Source of the DNA: Tigriopus japonicus
Taxonomy: Eukaryota > Arthropoda > Copepoda > Harpacticoida > Harpacticidae
Length of the DNA: 64,000 nt
Assembly (NCBI GenBank): GCA_010645155.1
Contig: CM021322.1
Span: 3,097,942 to 3,161,941 of the forward strand
Direction: 5' to 3'
Within the stretch, counting starts at the first letter, position 1; every line of letters starts with the position of its first letter. The position numbers and the translations under genes were made by a program. Below the pieces are notes generated by a model. It was not told where the DNA came from, ran no database searches, and saw nothing but the letters and a program-made list of their open reading frames with translations. Shown here piece after piece: positions 48,262-60,565 of the stretch.

Positions 48262-51200
48262 ATGAGAGGTTGTGCGGAATACCTCATAGGAGCCTTGGTT
48301 ATTGTGGCTTGTCTCACCACGAATATTAAATGCCAAGGTAGGTGCGACTTTCTCACCCAGTTACTGATTTGAGTCATTGGTGCGGAATGTAACCCATTAA
48401 TAATGTACAGGGGTTTGAAGGCAGATAACCAGATCTGACTGGTTTCTGACTTTAACCCTTTTGTTCAAAGTACGACATCGGCAGAACAGAAAATTTTGCT
48501 TGATGCTTGAGCAACAAAAGTTGGGAATCCTGATTCATTACTAACCCATCAAGAGCTCAAGTGATTAAAAATTGAAGGGGACATAGCACGAAATATTTTA
48601 AAGTATCTTCATTATTAGATGATGACCTGACCTTGACCACAACCATTGCCTCGCCCACTACAACCAATTCAGCTGAGACAACAGTGGTACCTGATGCAAA
48701 AATCTCGTCTGAATCTTCTGAGGAAAATGATGATGATCATGAGGAGAAATCTTCTGAGGAAGTGGAAAGCACCTCAATGGTGTCAACCAAAGGAGAGGAA
48801 GTGGATTCCTCATCCGAGGAGGTTGACACTGACCAGGAAGAAAGCGTTGATGAGTTCCCGAATGCCTCTGAATCTCCTATTCAGGAAGATGAATTTGCGG
48901 AATTAAATAATGAAGAGCTCATTGAATTGGTTCCTGAAGGCGAAGGGGACAAAGAGGAGACCAAAGAAGAGAGTGAGTTGTTTTTGAAAAATTGACGATG
49001 GGCAGAGTCAAAACAGTCTTTTTGCAGTTTGTCGTCATGAGCTCACTGGAACCTCTGGGCAATTCATCACTCCAAATTTCCCCGAGGACTATCCCAAAAA
49101 AACGAATTGCAGTTGGGTCATCAAGGTTGATGAAGGTCAAAAGGTCTTGTTGACCTTTCATTTGTTTAATGTAAGTAGTTCTTGCGAATGTTCTAACACT
49201 TCAGATAACAAAATTCAGATTGGGCATATTCTTGACAAAATAGCATCTGATGGTTAGTTTGAAGAATCTTATTGCTCGCAAAAAATTGCTAATTTTTTGG
49301 TGGTATTTCTCAAATATTTGCATTTAACAATGATGAAAATGACAGATCATTTCGAAAACTGCTGAATCTGAAATGTGGGTTGGTAGATTCAAACGAATTG
49401 AGGAAAAATGTGCTCCATTGGAAAGAGTTTTGATCTTTCTTGACCACAATGGATTGATCAAACAAAACAAAACACAATTGAAATGATGACAAGGCAGATG
49501 GAAGTCAATCAATGAACTAAAAAGGCAGTTTGGCAATCCATAGGATTGTTTATCCTCAAAAGACTGGTCCTTTGAATGGAAAATGCTTAGGGACATTTCT
49601 CATTTTTGTGGCCATCGAAACTGAAGATGTAAAATGAAACGCAGCATGATGAGATTGTTTCCCCAAAAGAACTACACTTTAGACTTGATTGAGTTAAGCC
49701 CTAGAGCAAAAGCCTCATCTTTTGATTAATAATGCTTCAATCTTTTTCATTAGGTGGAGCACAACGGCTACTGTATCTGGGATTGGGTCAAAATCTTCGA
49801 CACCAATGGAACCGTTATTCGACACATTTGCGGCTACCTTCAACAAGATTTAGTGCTCAATTCCACCGGACACAACATGACCGTCCAATTCTATTCCGAT
49901 GAGGCTGTGACAAGTGCTGGATTTCTGGCTTCTTGGAAAGCCATCCCAGTCGATCAAGAGATTGCTGAACTGAAGCCAGATCTCAAAAAGGGTTACCTTT
50001 TGAGTTTTCCTCAAAGTTTTTCCACCTCGGATGAAAATCTAGAAGAAAATGTTTGTCTCCAAATGTTCAATGTAGCTGCAACAGGATCCGTTCAAGTTGG
50101 TTTGTACAGTCCAGAAAATATCATCGAGGGTGAGCCAACTTCCAAAGGAGAGTTTCAACACAACGCCGAGGAAAACCACGTGGTTCAATGCTTGAAGCTA
50201 AGCTTGCCCTCGGATTTCGTTAAAGGTTCAGCCATTTTGAAAATCAATGGGTCCTTTGATGATGACTACAAATTTGTGTCATACAAATCAGTCAGAGCAC
50301 TCCATCTGGAACCCATGTTCCTCGTTCAAACTGACAAGTCTGACTATCGTCCAAAACAGAAGGTTTTCTTCAGGATTTTGGCTTTGAACTATGAGCTGAA
50401 ACCTTCAAAGGTCACTCAAATCCCTGAAATTTGGATCACAGACCCCTCTGATGCTCGTCTGGCTCAATGGAAGAACGTCGATCTCCAGAATGGGCTTGCA
50501 CAATTGGAGATGGAACTGTCAGATGAGCCTCTTTTGGGGTCATGGACCATTCATGTCAAGCATGACGAAGGCCAAGACCCACAAAAATCTACCTTCTTGG
50601 TATCAGAGAACGTCCTTCCTAAATTTGAGGTTAAAATCACGCCCCCTACCATGCTCATCCGAGACTCTGAATTTCATAACTTCACCGTCTGTGCCAAGTA
50701 CACTCATGGTGAGAGTGTCAAGGGCCTTCTCAACGTCACTTTCTTCTCAGAGTTCAAGGCTGGAAATTATTGGCGAGCCCCAACTTTGAAACAAGAGTAT
50801 GTGAAGGTGGTTGAGAGTGTGGATGATGAAGGATGCGGAAAAGTTGCTTTGAACATGACGGAAGTGGCCGAGATGACCAACAAGACCGCCACAATTCAGG
50901 CCTTTGCTTCTTTCACCGAGGCTGTGACTGGAGTTCAACTCAATGCTACTTGGGAAGGCAACGTGCAATACACACCCTTCACCATTGAATTTGGAGGTAG
51001 TTCAGAGGAACACATCATTGGACAATTTCCATATGTGGGAGAAGTCTCCGTTCTTCAACACGACAAAGCTCCTTTGGCAGACATTCCATTGGAGATCTGC
51101 GTGAAACTTTATACTAGCTTGGATAAGCTGAGGGATTATGTCAATACCAACAGTTATAGGTTCTATAGTTTCTCCGAAGACGAATTCTACGCATTATCAC

Positions 51201-54200
51201 AAAAATTGGCGGAAATCAAGTTCGACGAGGCTTGCTCCAACCATACCACGGATGCCAATGGGAAGGTCAAGTTTGCTGTTCCCTTGTACGAGCTCCCAGC
51301 CAATGTTACCAAAATGGGAGTGCATGTAATTGCCGTCAATCACCCGACAAACCACACCACTGGTATTTATCAACCTCGTAAGAAATTAGAGGTGAGCTTG
51401 ACCCATTCCAACACAAGCAGTGCCTTGACTGTCTACGAAGAGAGTATCACTCCAAAGCTCACTTGTGGTAAGAACGAAATCAAGGTCTATTTCTCCGCCG
51501 TTCCCAATTCTAACGTGGAATTGAACTACTATGTTAGTAGTGGTGGAGCACTCTTGTTCCAAGGCTCTGAAAACCTTCCCACATCTGAGGAAGACCTCGA
51601 GTCAGAATTTCTTGGGGAGGCTGAAACCATTAGTTTCGACACGGCCATTCCAGAGAAAACCACTGTTCTCAATCGCCATGTTGTAACCATTCAAAGGCCA
51701 TTCAAAGACGAAGGTCTCGTTACCGATAAGATTAAGGTACTGGTCTTCACCAGAGATCAAGAGGGCAACATCTTGACCACCACAAAGGAGATGGAGGCTG
51801 AATCCTGTGCCGACCAACCTGGTTTAGATTGGAATGCTGAGAAGTTGAGACCTGGAGATGCTGCCGAACTGAAGATTACTGGAAAGCCTGAGGCATTCTG
51901 TGGCTACAGTGTTGTGGATAAATCGGTGGATTTGGTTCCAAATGAGAACAGTATCACACAGCCCAAAATTCAAAGTCTGCGAGAGAAAATCGCTGAAAGG
52001 CGAGTGGTCAATGACAAAGTCTTAAGCGAAGGTTGCGAAAACGGCATGCTCCTCTTCAAGGCTTTTGAGAGATTGGGCTTGTTCATTTTGTCCGACCAAT
52101 TGTTGATTGATACGACTTGCGACACCCTCAATGACGTCACTAATCAACAAGGCAAAGACGAAGGACCTTATCCTCGTCCTGTTCCCATTTTTGAAAATGA
52201 ATTTCTGCAAGACAACTTTGAGGCAGACCGATTTGTGCAAAAAGAAATGCCTATTCAAGCCGCTCAATTTGCTCTCGGAGCAGCACCTCCTCAAGCCTTT
52301 TCCGCTTCCTCTGATGTTGCTGATCGAGTTGAAACCATTTCCGAAGTTAAGGAAAATGCCGTGGAATTACGAGACTATTTCCCCGAAACCTGGCTTTTTG
52401 ACATGATCAATTTGGATGCCGAGGGCAATGGCAAAATTGAAATGAACGCACCCCACACCATCACCGAGTGGGTGGCTGAGGTCATTTGCATGGATGGAAC
52501 CTCAGGATTGGGCATTTCCAATAAATCATCTGTTCTGGTTACTCAAGACTTTTTTGCTGACATCTATTTGCCTTACTCAGTGAAACGGGGCGAAATTTTC
52601 CCGGTTAACGTCTCAGTCTTTAACACTGTGGAGAGGCAACTCCCCATGAAGCTCACCATCCAAGAATCCGAAGATTTCAAAGCTGAGACTTCGACCTCCG
52701 ATGTCTGCTTGGATGCCAAGGACAGCTCAATCAAGACCTTCAATATCGAAGCCAAGGAGTTGAATGAGGTGAACATCACTGTTCAGGCTTTGATCACTGC
52801 TCAAGAAGATGGGGCTTGTGGCGTTGCTGGAGAAGCCGAGGGTTTTTCTGATAACCTTGTGAAACCAATTTTGGTAAAACCAGAGGGTTTCCCAGTGGAA
52901 AAAGTTCAATCTGTCTTTGAATGCAAGAACAATGCCGATGATAAGACTCAAGTTCAACTTGAGGAACTCGTCTTACCAGAAGATTTGGTTGAAGGCTCTG
53001 AGCGAGCTTGGTTCATGATCACAGGCGATATCATGGCACCTGCTCTGGCCAACCTGGACAGTCTGGTTCAATTGCCAACTGGTTGCGGGGAACAAAATAT
53101 GATTGGAATGGCTCCCAATGTCTACTTAATGGAATACATGCAAGGAAGTGGGAAATTGGATCCCAAGCTTGAGGTCCGTGCCAAGCAAAACATGAAGACT
53201 GGATTTGAAAGGGAGCAAGAATTCCGACATGAAGACGGTTCCTACTCAGTTTGGGGTCCCAAAGACGGAGCTGTGGGCTCAATCTGGTTGACTTCGTTCG
53301 TTACCAAAGTATTCTCTCAAGCTTCAAAGTTCGTGGATCTGGATCAACAGAATATTGGCGTGACTTTGAGATGGATCATGTCCAAACAAAACGAAGACGG
53401 AAGCTTTGCCAAGAGTGGTTATGTCATTCATCAAGAGTTGGCAGGATCAGATCAGTCGCTCACTTCCTCCATTTTCATCACCATTTTGGAAGCTTATAAG
53501 AACAAAGTGGACCAAATTCACAAAATGGACGTTGAGTCACTGGAAAAGACACTTGTTTACTTACAAAGTAACCTTACAGCTGAGAGCGACATTTATTCCA
53601 AGTCTTTGGCCACCTACGCATTCACCTTGTTCAATGAGGTCCGTGACCAGATCAAAACGAAGGCTGAAGAGGCTCCTCAAGCAGTCGAGTTCCTAAATCA
53701 ATTGATTGAAGCAGCCAACACTTCAATTCCTGGCCAACTATATTGGTCCACCGAAGAGGACAACAAGGCCCTTGCCGTTGAAATGACTGCTTACAACATC
53801 CTCAGTTTGACCATGCAAGGTAAACTGCCCGAAGCTCTAAAGGCTGTACGTTGGCTTGCCACCCAAAGAAACTCCCAGGGAGGCTTTGTGTCCACTCAAG
53901 ATACTATTGTAGCTCTTCAAGCCTTGGCTCATTATTCACTCAAAGTCAAGAGTGAAGAGACCAACCTTAATCTAGCCTTGAAAGAGAATGAGGTGTCCCA
54001 TGATCTTGCACTCACTCCTGATAACTTATTGTTACTCCAAAAGCAAAAACTGGCCACGCTTCCCACCCAAATTTCAGCTGATATCACCGGTAAAGGCTGC
54101 TTTATGATCCAAACCGTGTTAAGATACAACGTGAAAGAGTCTCCAGAAAAGAATTCGTTCACTTTGTCGGCCAAGATTGAAGATGCCAAGAATCTCAATA

Positions 54201-54532
54201 TTTGTGCATCATACACTGGCACCAAAGAAAAGACCAACATGGCCGTCATTGAGATTGAATTACTCTCTGGATTTTCGGCTTATGAATCCAGCATTGAAGC
54301 CTTGATCAACGAGGTTGAAGCTCCCGTGAAGAGGTACGAGTACGACGGGGAGAAGGGCCATATTGTATTGTATTTTGACGAGATCCCGAAAACTGAGACT
54401 TGCTGGAAGATTGAACTGAAGCAAGTAACCAAAATTGAAGAACTGAAAGCCGCTTTGGTCAAGATATATGACTATTACAACCAAGAGGACAAGGTTTCCG
54501 TGGATTACAACCTCTCAACTGATAGGGTGTAG
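48262..54532 (+). CDS. Secreted CUB-alpha-2-macroglobulin thioester protein (4 exons, 1783 aa)
   Basis: Exons: 48262-48337, 48619-48972, 49028-49170, 49754-54532; phases 1, 1, 0, all GT-AG. The start ATG has A at -3. Order: signal peptide (residues 1 to about 24), acidic Ser/Glu/Asp-rich segment (about 26-143), CUB domain (about 144-256, with four Cys: CRHELTG...NCSW...YCIWDW...ICGYL), then MG domains from about 262. A bait-like segment lies at about 985-1055, the thioester GCGEQ at 1301-1305 (C1302, Q1305), the thioester domain runs on to about 1540, and a receptor-binding-type domain forms the C-terminus. The family traps proteases after bait cleavage or binds targets covalently through the thioester; it acts extracellularly in haemolymph. 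H1417 in VIHQE sits where complement C3 has its catalytic His and human A2M has Asn, suggesting attack on hydroxyl groups. Many N-x-S/T sites. The added CUB domain with the acidic segment is the unusual part. Arylsulfatase begins 251 bp downstream. Confidence 0.93.
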
Positions 54533-54783
54533 TAGATCGAAACGAGATCAAAAGCATGGCACATACTCAATATTCATTCGAACATTATCAGTTCCTTATA
54601 ATTTTAGAGATAAATATATGTAAGTTTTAGTTTCATGAGGTCCTTTCGTTACTCGTCAAAAAACATGTAGTTAGACTTTTGCGTGAAATTAACGTCCACT
54701 CTGCCCTGCTTCCATTAGAAATGGGAGTTTTTGTTGAAATTGGACTTTAGACTCCGTTGGGTTGAGAATTGTTTACCACAGCA

Positions 54784-57700
54784 ATGGAAGCGTTGGTGAT
54801 TCTCAAGTTCGTTATATTTGTTCTTGGCCTTTTGTGTTGTGAGGCAAGGCCAAACTTTCTTCTAATTCTGGCTGATGACCTTGGATATGGGGATTTGGAG
54901 ACCAATGGTCATCCAAGTTCAATCGCGCCAAACCTTAAAAAACTGCATTCGGAATCATTGGTATTCAGCAACTTTTACTCTGCAAGTGCAGTCTGCTCGC
55001 CATCCCGGTATGATTGCTTTTGTCTTTAATTCTGAGCATTGAAATAGTAAGATAGATTGAGTTGTTGAAGATTATAAGTAGACTCAAGCTTTTTTTTAAT
55101 GCACGTTTTAGATTTTGTTATTTGTTTGTAGCTTCAGAATTGCTTTAGATTTAATATATTTTGTGGTCAAATCCGAATTACATGGGGATCAGTCTCCATT
55201 TTGGAACCTTTTGTGGATCATGAAGATCTTACTAAGTCTTATTTTTTTTTTTTGAGCGCAAACCTCTGACACCATTCTTCCAACAATCTTTTGAGGCACA
55301 ATCAAGGTTTCAGGATCTTTTAGGCTGTACCACAGGAAAGGGCACACTATGTTGGAATTGTCCAAATTTTGCCTTCGCATTTTTGCCGGTCGCTGATCAG
55401 TGGGCCCGGAAACAATTTTTTTAAATATAAAATATTCTAAAAATATTTCTCCACTTTTCCTCGAATTTTAAAATATATATAACAGAATATTTCGAATCTT
55501 TCGATCCACCTCTCGAACGCTGCAGCGACATCGGTTCCATGATCACTCAGATTAAAGGGCAAGGGCCCAGATGTAGGCGGAAGGTCCATAAAAGGGCTAC
55601 ATATTTCATAAAAGTACATTGAATTAATCTTTTTTTATTTTGTACCTTATTTTCATTAATCATGTTGATTCGCATTTTTTCGCATTTTAAGTTTAAATTT
55701 AGTGTTTTTTTCTGCATTTTTGTCTAAATTTGGTGCATGTATTGCATTTTACTCATAATTTTCCATGATTTGGAGTTTTTGGTTGAAATTTCGTGTTTTC
55801 TCATTTTTTGGCGATCCACAGATATTTTCTTCATGCAATGAACATGCAAAATCTTATTACGATGGTATCAATTATTTTTGATGATCACGATCCTTCATGA
55901 TCAAAGACAATCAGTCTTTTGGGTATGAAACAAATATCTTTGCACTTAAAAGGTCAATTTTTATGCTTCTCTTCTTTACTGGAGCTCTCCACACTCTCCC
56001 TTCTTGTTTTACCTACATTGATTTAATGCAAAAGACCCACAAAGACAATGCTTAAAATGGGTAAATCTGCAACCATTTTTACCTTCACAAATCATCAATA
56101 ACAATCAAGAAGTATAAATGTTTTGTTTTTCTGGGGTCCTCGTGGTCCCTACTCTTTATTGATTGCACATTTTTGTTATAGACAATGGTTTAAAATATTG
56201 GCCAAAATTTGCCTTCCTTAACAGTATTTAGAAATAAATTTGGGTAAAAATGCATTTTCCCGTCGACATAATCCACCTAATTTTTTTCTTTTTGCGTTTT
56301 GTTGTTGCATTTTTTGGCATTTGTATTACATTTTTGATGCATTTTTGGCGTTTCTATTTACATTTTTGTGCAGCTCTTGTCATCACTAAGTGTATTTGCC
56401 TTTAAGTAAAAATCAACACATAGCTTTTTTTATAAGTTATTCAATTTCGTTCAACTTATTTTTGAATATATCTTAATATGTGTTCTTCAAGTGCCTGAAG
56501 TTATTATCTGTTGCACGTATTACTTTACGGGTAATTTCATTTGTTGGTATTAGAAATTACAATAGAAAATCCTAAAAATAAGTTTTGTTTGCATCTTTAT
56601 TCATGGCATGGAAATTCAAAATTGAAATACAAAAGGTGATGAGCAAATCATGAAAATTTAAGTATTTAGTGTATCTTGTTGGTACATTGTGGCTAGACGA
56701 GACACTGAAAATAATGAACACGTTTTATACATTCGGGATGTACATATCTGAGAAACTTCAGACATTCAAACGACTTTTCTGTTATAAGGCGAAATCTCTT
56801 GACGTCCAATGTAAAAAGACAAATACATATCGTAAAAGATAATGTGATTTCTTCCACAATGTCAATTATTCTACGTTATTTTGGTTGATACAGAACTGGA
56901 TTTTCTCTCAATATGTTCGTTGCCACATGATTGTGGTACATACGTTATCGACGTCATCAATAACACAATTAGTATTTTTCATGCATCAGATAGAAAATCT
57001 TAAGGATTTGCCTATGACAAGCCGGAGACATCGAAGTGTTCAGATATCTGTCGACCCAAAGAAATTCCGCTAGTATTATTGCAACAACAAAAACAATTCA
57101 TGGGAAACCACAAAGTGATCATTACGAAAATAATAGCTTGATAGATGTCCCCTATTGTGGGTATGGACATATTCTGAAACTCCAAATCTTGCTAAAAAGA
57201 TACGAAATCAAGCCAGAAAAGGAACATGGTTGCCCTTCTTTCAGAGCTGCTCTTCTTACCGGCTTATACCCGGTTACGACTGGCATTTATCCTGGAGTCT
57301 TTTGGCTTTCATCGATCGGAGGTTTGAGCCCCAACCATTCTACTGTGGCCAAACACCTTCGCCAAGCAGGTTACCGAACCTCCCATATTGGCAAATGGCA
57401 TCTTGGTGTCGGGTCAAATGGAACTTATCTGCCCACCAATCATGGGTTCGACGAATACTACGGCATCCCTTACTCCCACGACATGTGTCCGTGTCAAATC
57501 TGTTTTCCTTTGGGGGAACCGTGTTTTGGACGATGCAATAATGACGACGTGAGTTGTCCATTGTTTTTGAACACGACAATCGTGGAACAACCGACATCAT
57601 TACCAGATTTAACTCGAAAGTACACGAACAAGGCCATCCAACAGATAAAGCAATTCTCCAAGTCAGGGGATCCTTTTTTCATGTACTTGGCTTATCATGA

Positions 57701-59741
57701 AACGCATCATCCCCAATTTGCAGGTATGTCCATAAAAGATCTCCCTTTAGACATGATATGACGGGCAAGAAGACTCTTTGATGTACCAAACCTTAGGGAG
57801 TCCAAACCTTAGAGATGTGTTTAACACTCCAAAAGCAAGCAAAAATATTACTAATTTATATCCAAAAAATTAAGCTGAGCAATCTTATTCATGAATTAAC
57901 TTAACGCTATAAATTTGAACTCTACTTTTCTACCACGTCGTTTTCCCAGCCTTCCACGTGAGTAATATCGTGCTTGGTGGTTTCGTTGAAACCTTAATAT
58001 TGAAACAAAAATGATTATTTGGTCTCCAATATCCCAAGAAATGTTTAAACGGAGCCTCGTTCATTGAATATTTTTACATCATGCTTTATCATACGTTATT
58101 TTGCCAACGATAAATTTCACTGACATTTGAAGAGAAAAACACTCAAATAACGCATGTAAAAATATTAGAGATTTGGTATGAGTTTTTTTTAGGAGAGTTT
58201 CGAAACGTGTCTTCCAGGGGATCATTTGGCGATGCCCTGATGGAAATGGATCAATCTATTGGAAACATCATATCAGCTTTAAAGAAATGGAACCTTTTAC
58301 ATAATACATGGATCTTTTTTACCTCAGACAATGGGTAAGTTTGTTTGGATTAGGTTTCGTTGTGTTCGCTTATTGTGCCAAGTCATCGTTATTGTTCAAA
58401 ACAAACGAGCTCAAACCATTTATTCCTCAAATGTGATAAGGGAAGTTTGCCATTTTGGGCCATGAAACTAACACTTCAACGTTATTGTGCTTTAATACGC
58501 TTGTCTTTTTGGTGCATTGAAAACTTTTTTCACCTTCCAATCATGTTCATCACGCTTTTGAGCTTATTTTTCATGAATGCCATGTATTACCAGACCGAGT
58601 TTGATGCGCCATGAACGCGGAGGATCCGCCGGACTCTTCCGATGTGGAAAAGATACTACATGGGAGGGAGGTTTACGGGTGCCCGCATTTCTTTACTTCC
58701 CTGCCCAAGTGCAACCAGGGATCACCCACCAGTTAACTTCAACACTTGATGTGACCCCTACCATTTTGGCTCTGGCCAATATCTCTACCGGAGTTGAAAG
58801 TACTCATGGTTTTGATTTGAGCCCTCTGTTTTGTAACCATTCACGGGTATGTTTTCTGTTTAGCCCAAAGCATATATTTCTCAGGATGAACCTCAGAAAT
58901 TCTCGAAATCATGCTACTATTGGGATGAACTTAAAGTGCCTAGGCCGAAATTTTGGTCTCGGCTTCAGTTCTGTCCACTGAAACCGAAATCAGACATGCA
59001 AAAAGAATGGAGTTTGAGAGAAAAATCGAAGTTTTTTTCTGTCTAAAAACTTCTGAAACAATTACTTCCTATTAGACGTTTATCCGATAAATTTTGAAAA
59101 GGAAAACAACTAACATGTATGTACACTACATACACGTAGTACATCAATTTAAAGTCAATCGCTTGCGGTATCGGTTAAGACCCTCTTTCTCACCGAAACT
59201 TTCGGCTTCGTTTAAAATCACTTTCGGTCCATCATGAACTTCTGTTTTCATAATGAAGTCAGCTGGTTTACTTTACACCAAGGGTCGGCAACCGGTGGGC
59301 CACGGCCTACATGTGGGCCCAAGGGTGGTCATTGGTGGACCCAGATGCTATGGGGAAAGCTCAAAATAGTGGGCCCCAGAGCCATCTTTACTGCTGTGCT
59401 CGTGGACCCAAAGCTCCTTGATCGTTCACTTGTGGGACCCTGTATCGATCAACGTCTGTTTGGGGGACCCTTGATAACATATTGTCAAATCGGTGGCCCT
59501 TGACCTAAAACGGTTGCCGACCCTGCTTAACACCTACCTGACCTTTTAAATCATTGAACAAAAATTATGAACTGTACTCGTCGTTGAGAATTTACATAAG
59601 GTAGAGGAAGCTAATGATGTTTCTTCTGGTCTTTATAGGAAGTTCGTCAGTCTTTGGCCATATATTCAACTGAGCCAAATATGAAACTTGAACCATACGC
59701 CATTCGTTACCAACACTTCAAAGCCCACTTTTACACAAAAG
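54784..59741 (+). CDS. ARSA: Arylsulfatase A-like lysosomal sulfatase, C-terminal exons not found
   Basis: Exons: 54784-55007, 57245-57723, 58193-58334, 58594-58846, 59639-59741; phases 2, 1, 2, 0, 1, all GT-AG. The 400 codons recovered cover the sulfatase core. A hydrophobic signal peptide (residues 1 to about 21) precedes RPNFLLILADDLGYGD. The active site is complete: D31-D32, the formylglycine motif C71-S-P-S-R (its Arg split by intron 1), K125 and H127 (GKWHLG), His in AYHETHHP, D280-N281 (SDNG) and K301 (RCGKDTTWEGG). The GGSAGLFRCGK stretch and CPCQICFP...CFGRC cysteines match arylsulfatase A better than B. Known role: hydrolysis of sulfate esters such as cerebroside 3-sulfate in lysosomes. 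About 100 C-terminal residues expected after exon 5 are not recognised before 64000; they may lie beyond the window, be strongly diverged or be lost. A MITE sits in intron 4. Confidence 0.88.
55008..57244. other. ARSA intron 1, AT-rich with a truncated MITE end
   Basis: The 2.2-kb intron splits the formylglycine motif. About 55401-55495 resembles the left end of the 42907-43451 hAT-type element (GGGCCCGGAAA followed by AAATATAAAATATT), with no matching right end, so it is a truncated copy. Between about 55650 and 56370 the sequence is a loose repetition of GCATTTTT-like words. No exon is supported here. Confidence 0.55.
59279..59525. mobile_element. hAT-type MITE in ARSA intron 4
   Basis: The ends CAAGGGTCGGCAACCG and CGGTTGCCGACCCTG are inverted, and this TIR type (CAGGGGTCGGCAACC) is common among animal hAT elements. 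The flanks CTTTACAC (59271-59278) and CTTAACAC (59526-59533) agree at 7 of 8 bases, giving an 8-bp target duplication. 247 bp, GC-richer than its surroundings. The open frame through it is a by-product of composition. Confidence 0.82.
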
Positions 59742-60012
59742 GTAACTCTACTCCTATTTCAAGGAAATCGTAAGACATGGAAGCCTCCGCACGGCGTTCA
59801 GCTGTAGATTTTTTATAAATCGAATTCCATTCAAGTAAATGACTTGGTTTTGATAATATTGATTAAACAATCATTTAAGCATGTCGTTGAGAGAATTTCA
59901 GCATCATACGTTCCTCTGTTCACGAGCAAAAAGGTTTCAAAATTTGCTACAGTCGCAATACATTCGCGCCGAAACGAGAGAAAACTCGACCCTACAATCT
60001 TTCATTAATTAC

Positions 60013-60544
60013 AGCAATTACTAGTGACGTTATCATTTTTGGCTAGAAAAAAAGTTCGGAAGACCTGTGTTTCTGATGAGCGTGCGAGGTAACTAAAACG
60101 AAGGTTTAGGCCTGGTAATTGCAACAATGCCTTTCTTATCTGCACAAATTGAAGTTGAAATAGCAATTCTTGACATTGTATTTGCAAAAAAGTATGTTTT
60201 GTTGCTTTTATCTAAAATTTCGCTACATAAGTTGAGAGGGTTCTTCCGAACTTTGAAATTAGGAATGCCTGATTTTGAATAACAAGATGGCCAGAGGAGA
60301 TCGGTTCCTAGGGCAACTAAACCTAAAACAAATAATTTGTATAATTGAAGGCTTCCAATTTCTCCATTTGTTTTTTGATTACTTTGCCATACTTCTCAAC
60401 ATACATTAACCATGCCATTGCCCATAAATGCAACATTTTTCGAAAATCTGACCCTTGAAAACTGAGATTTTTTGGGCAAGCCTACACTGCTAACGGCAGT
60501 TAGAGACGGCAGCAGGTCCGTAAAATGATATGGTAATCACTCCC
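60013..60544 (-). repeat. Dispersed 0.53-kb repeat, copy 2
   Basis: Reverse-complement copy of 37569-38092, including GAAAAAAAGTTCGGAAGAC, CAGATCTCC-like core words, CGAAAATCTGACCCTTGA and CGGCAGCAGGTC. The two copies differ by scattered substitutions and small indels, so neither is very recent. Confidence 0.75.
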
Positions 60545-60565
60545 ATGGGGGCGATACCTTATCAT

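Noticed and set aside
53031..53282. Minus-strand ORFs under the macroglobulin exon
   Set aside because: Antisense shadows of a 4.8-kb coding exon.
57036..57244. In-frame open extension upstream of ARSA exon 2
   Set aside because: The frame is open but the translated stretch has no sulfatase similarity, and the CTTTCAG acceptor at 57244 joins exon 1 exactly inside the CSPSR motif.
59234..59503. 89-codon ORF rich in Gly/Pro in ARSA intron 4
   Set aside because: Coincides with the hAT MITE 59279-59525.
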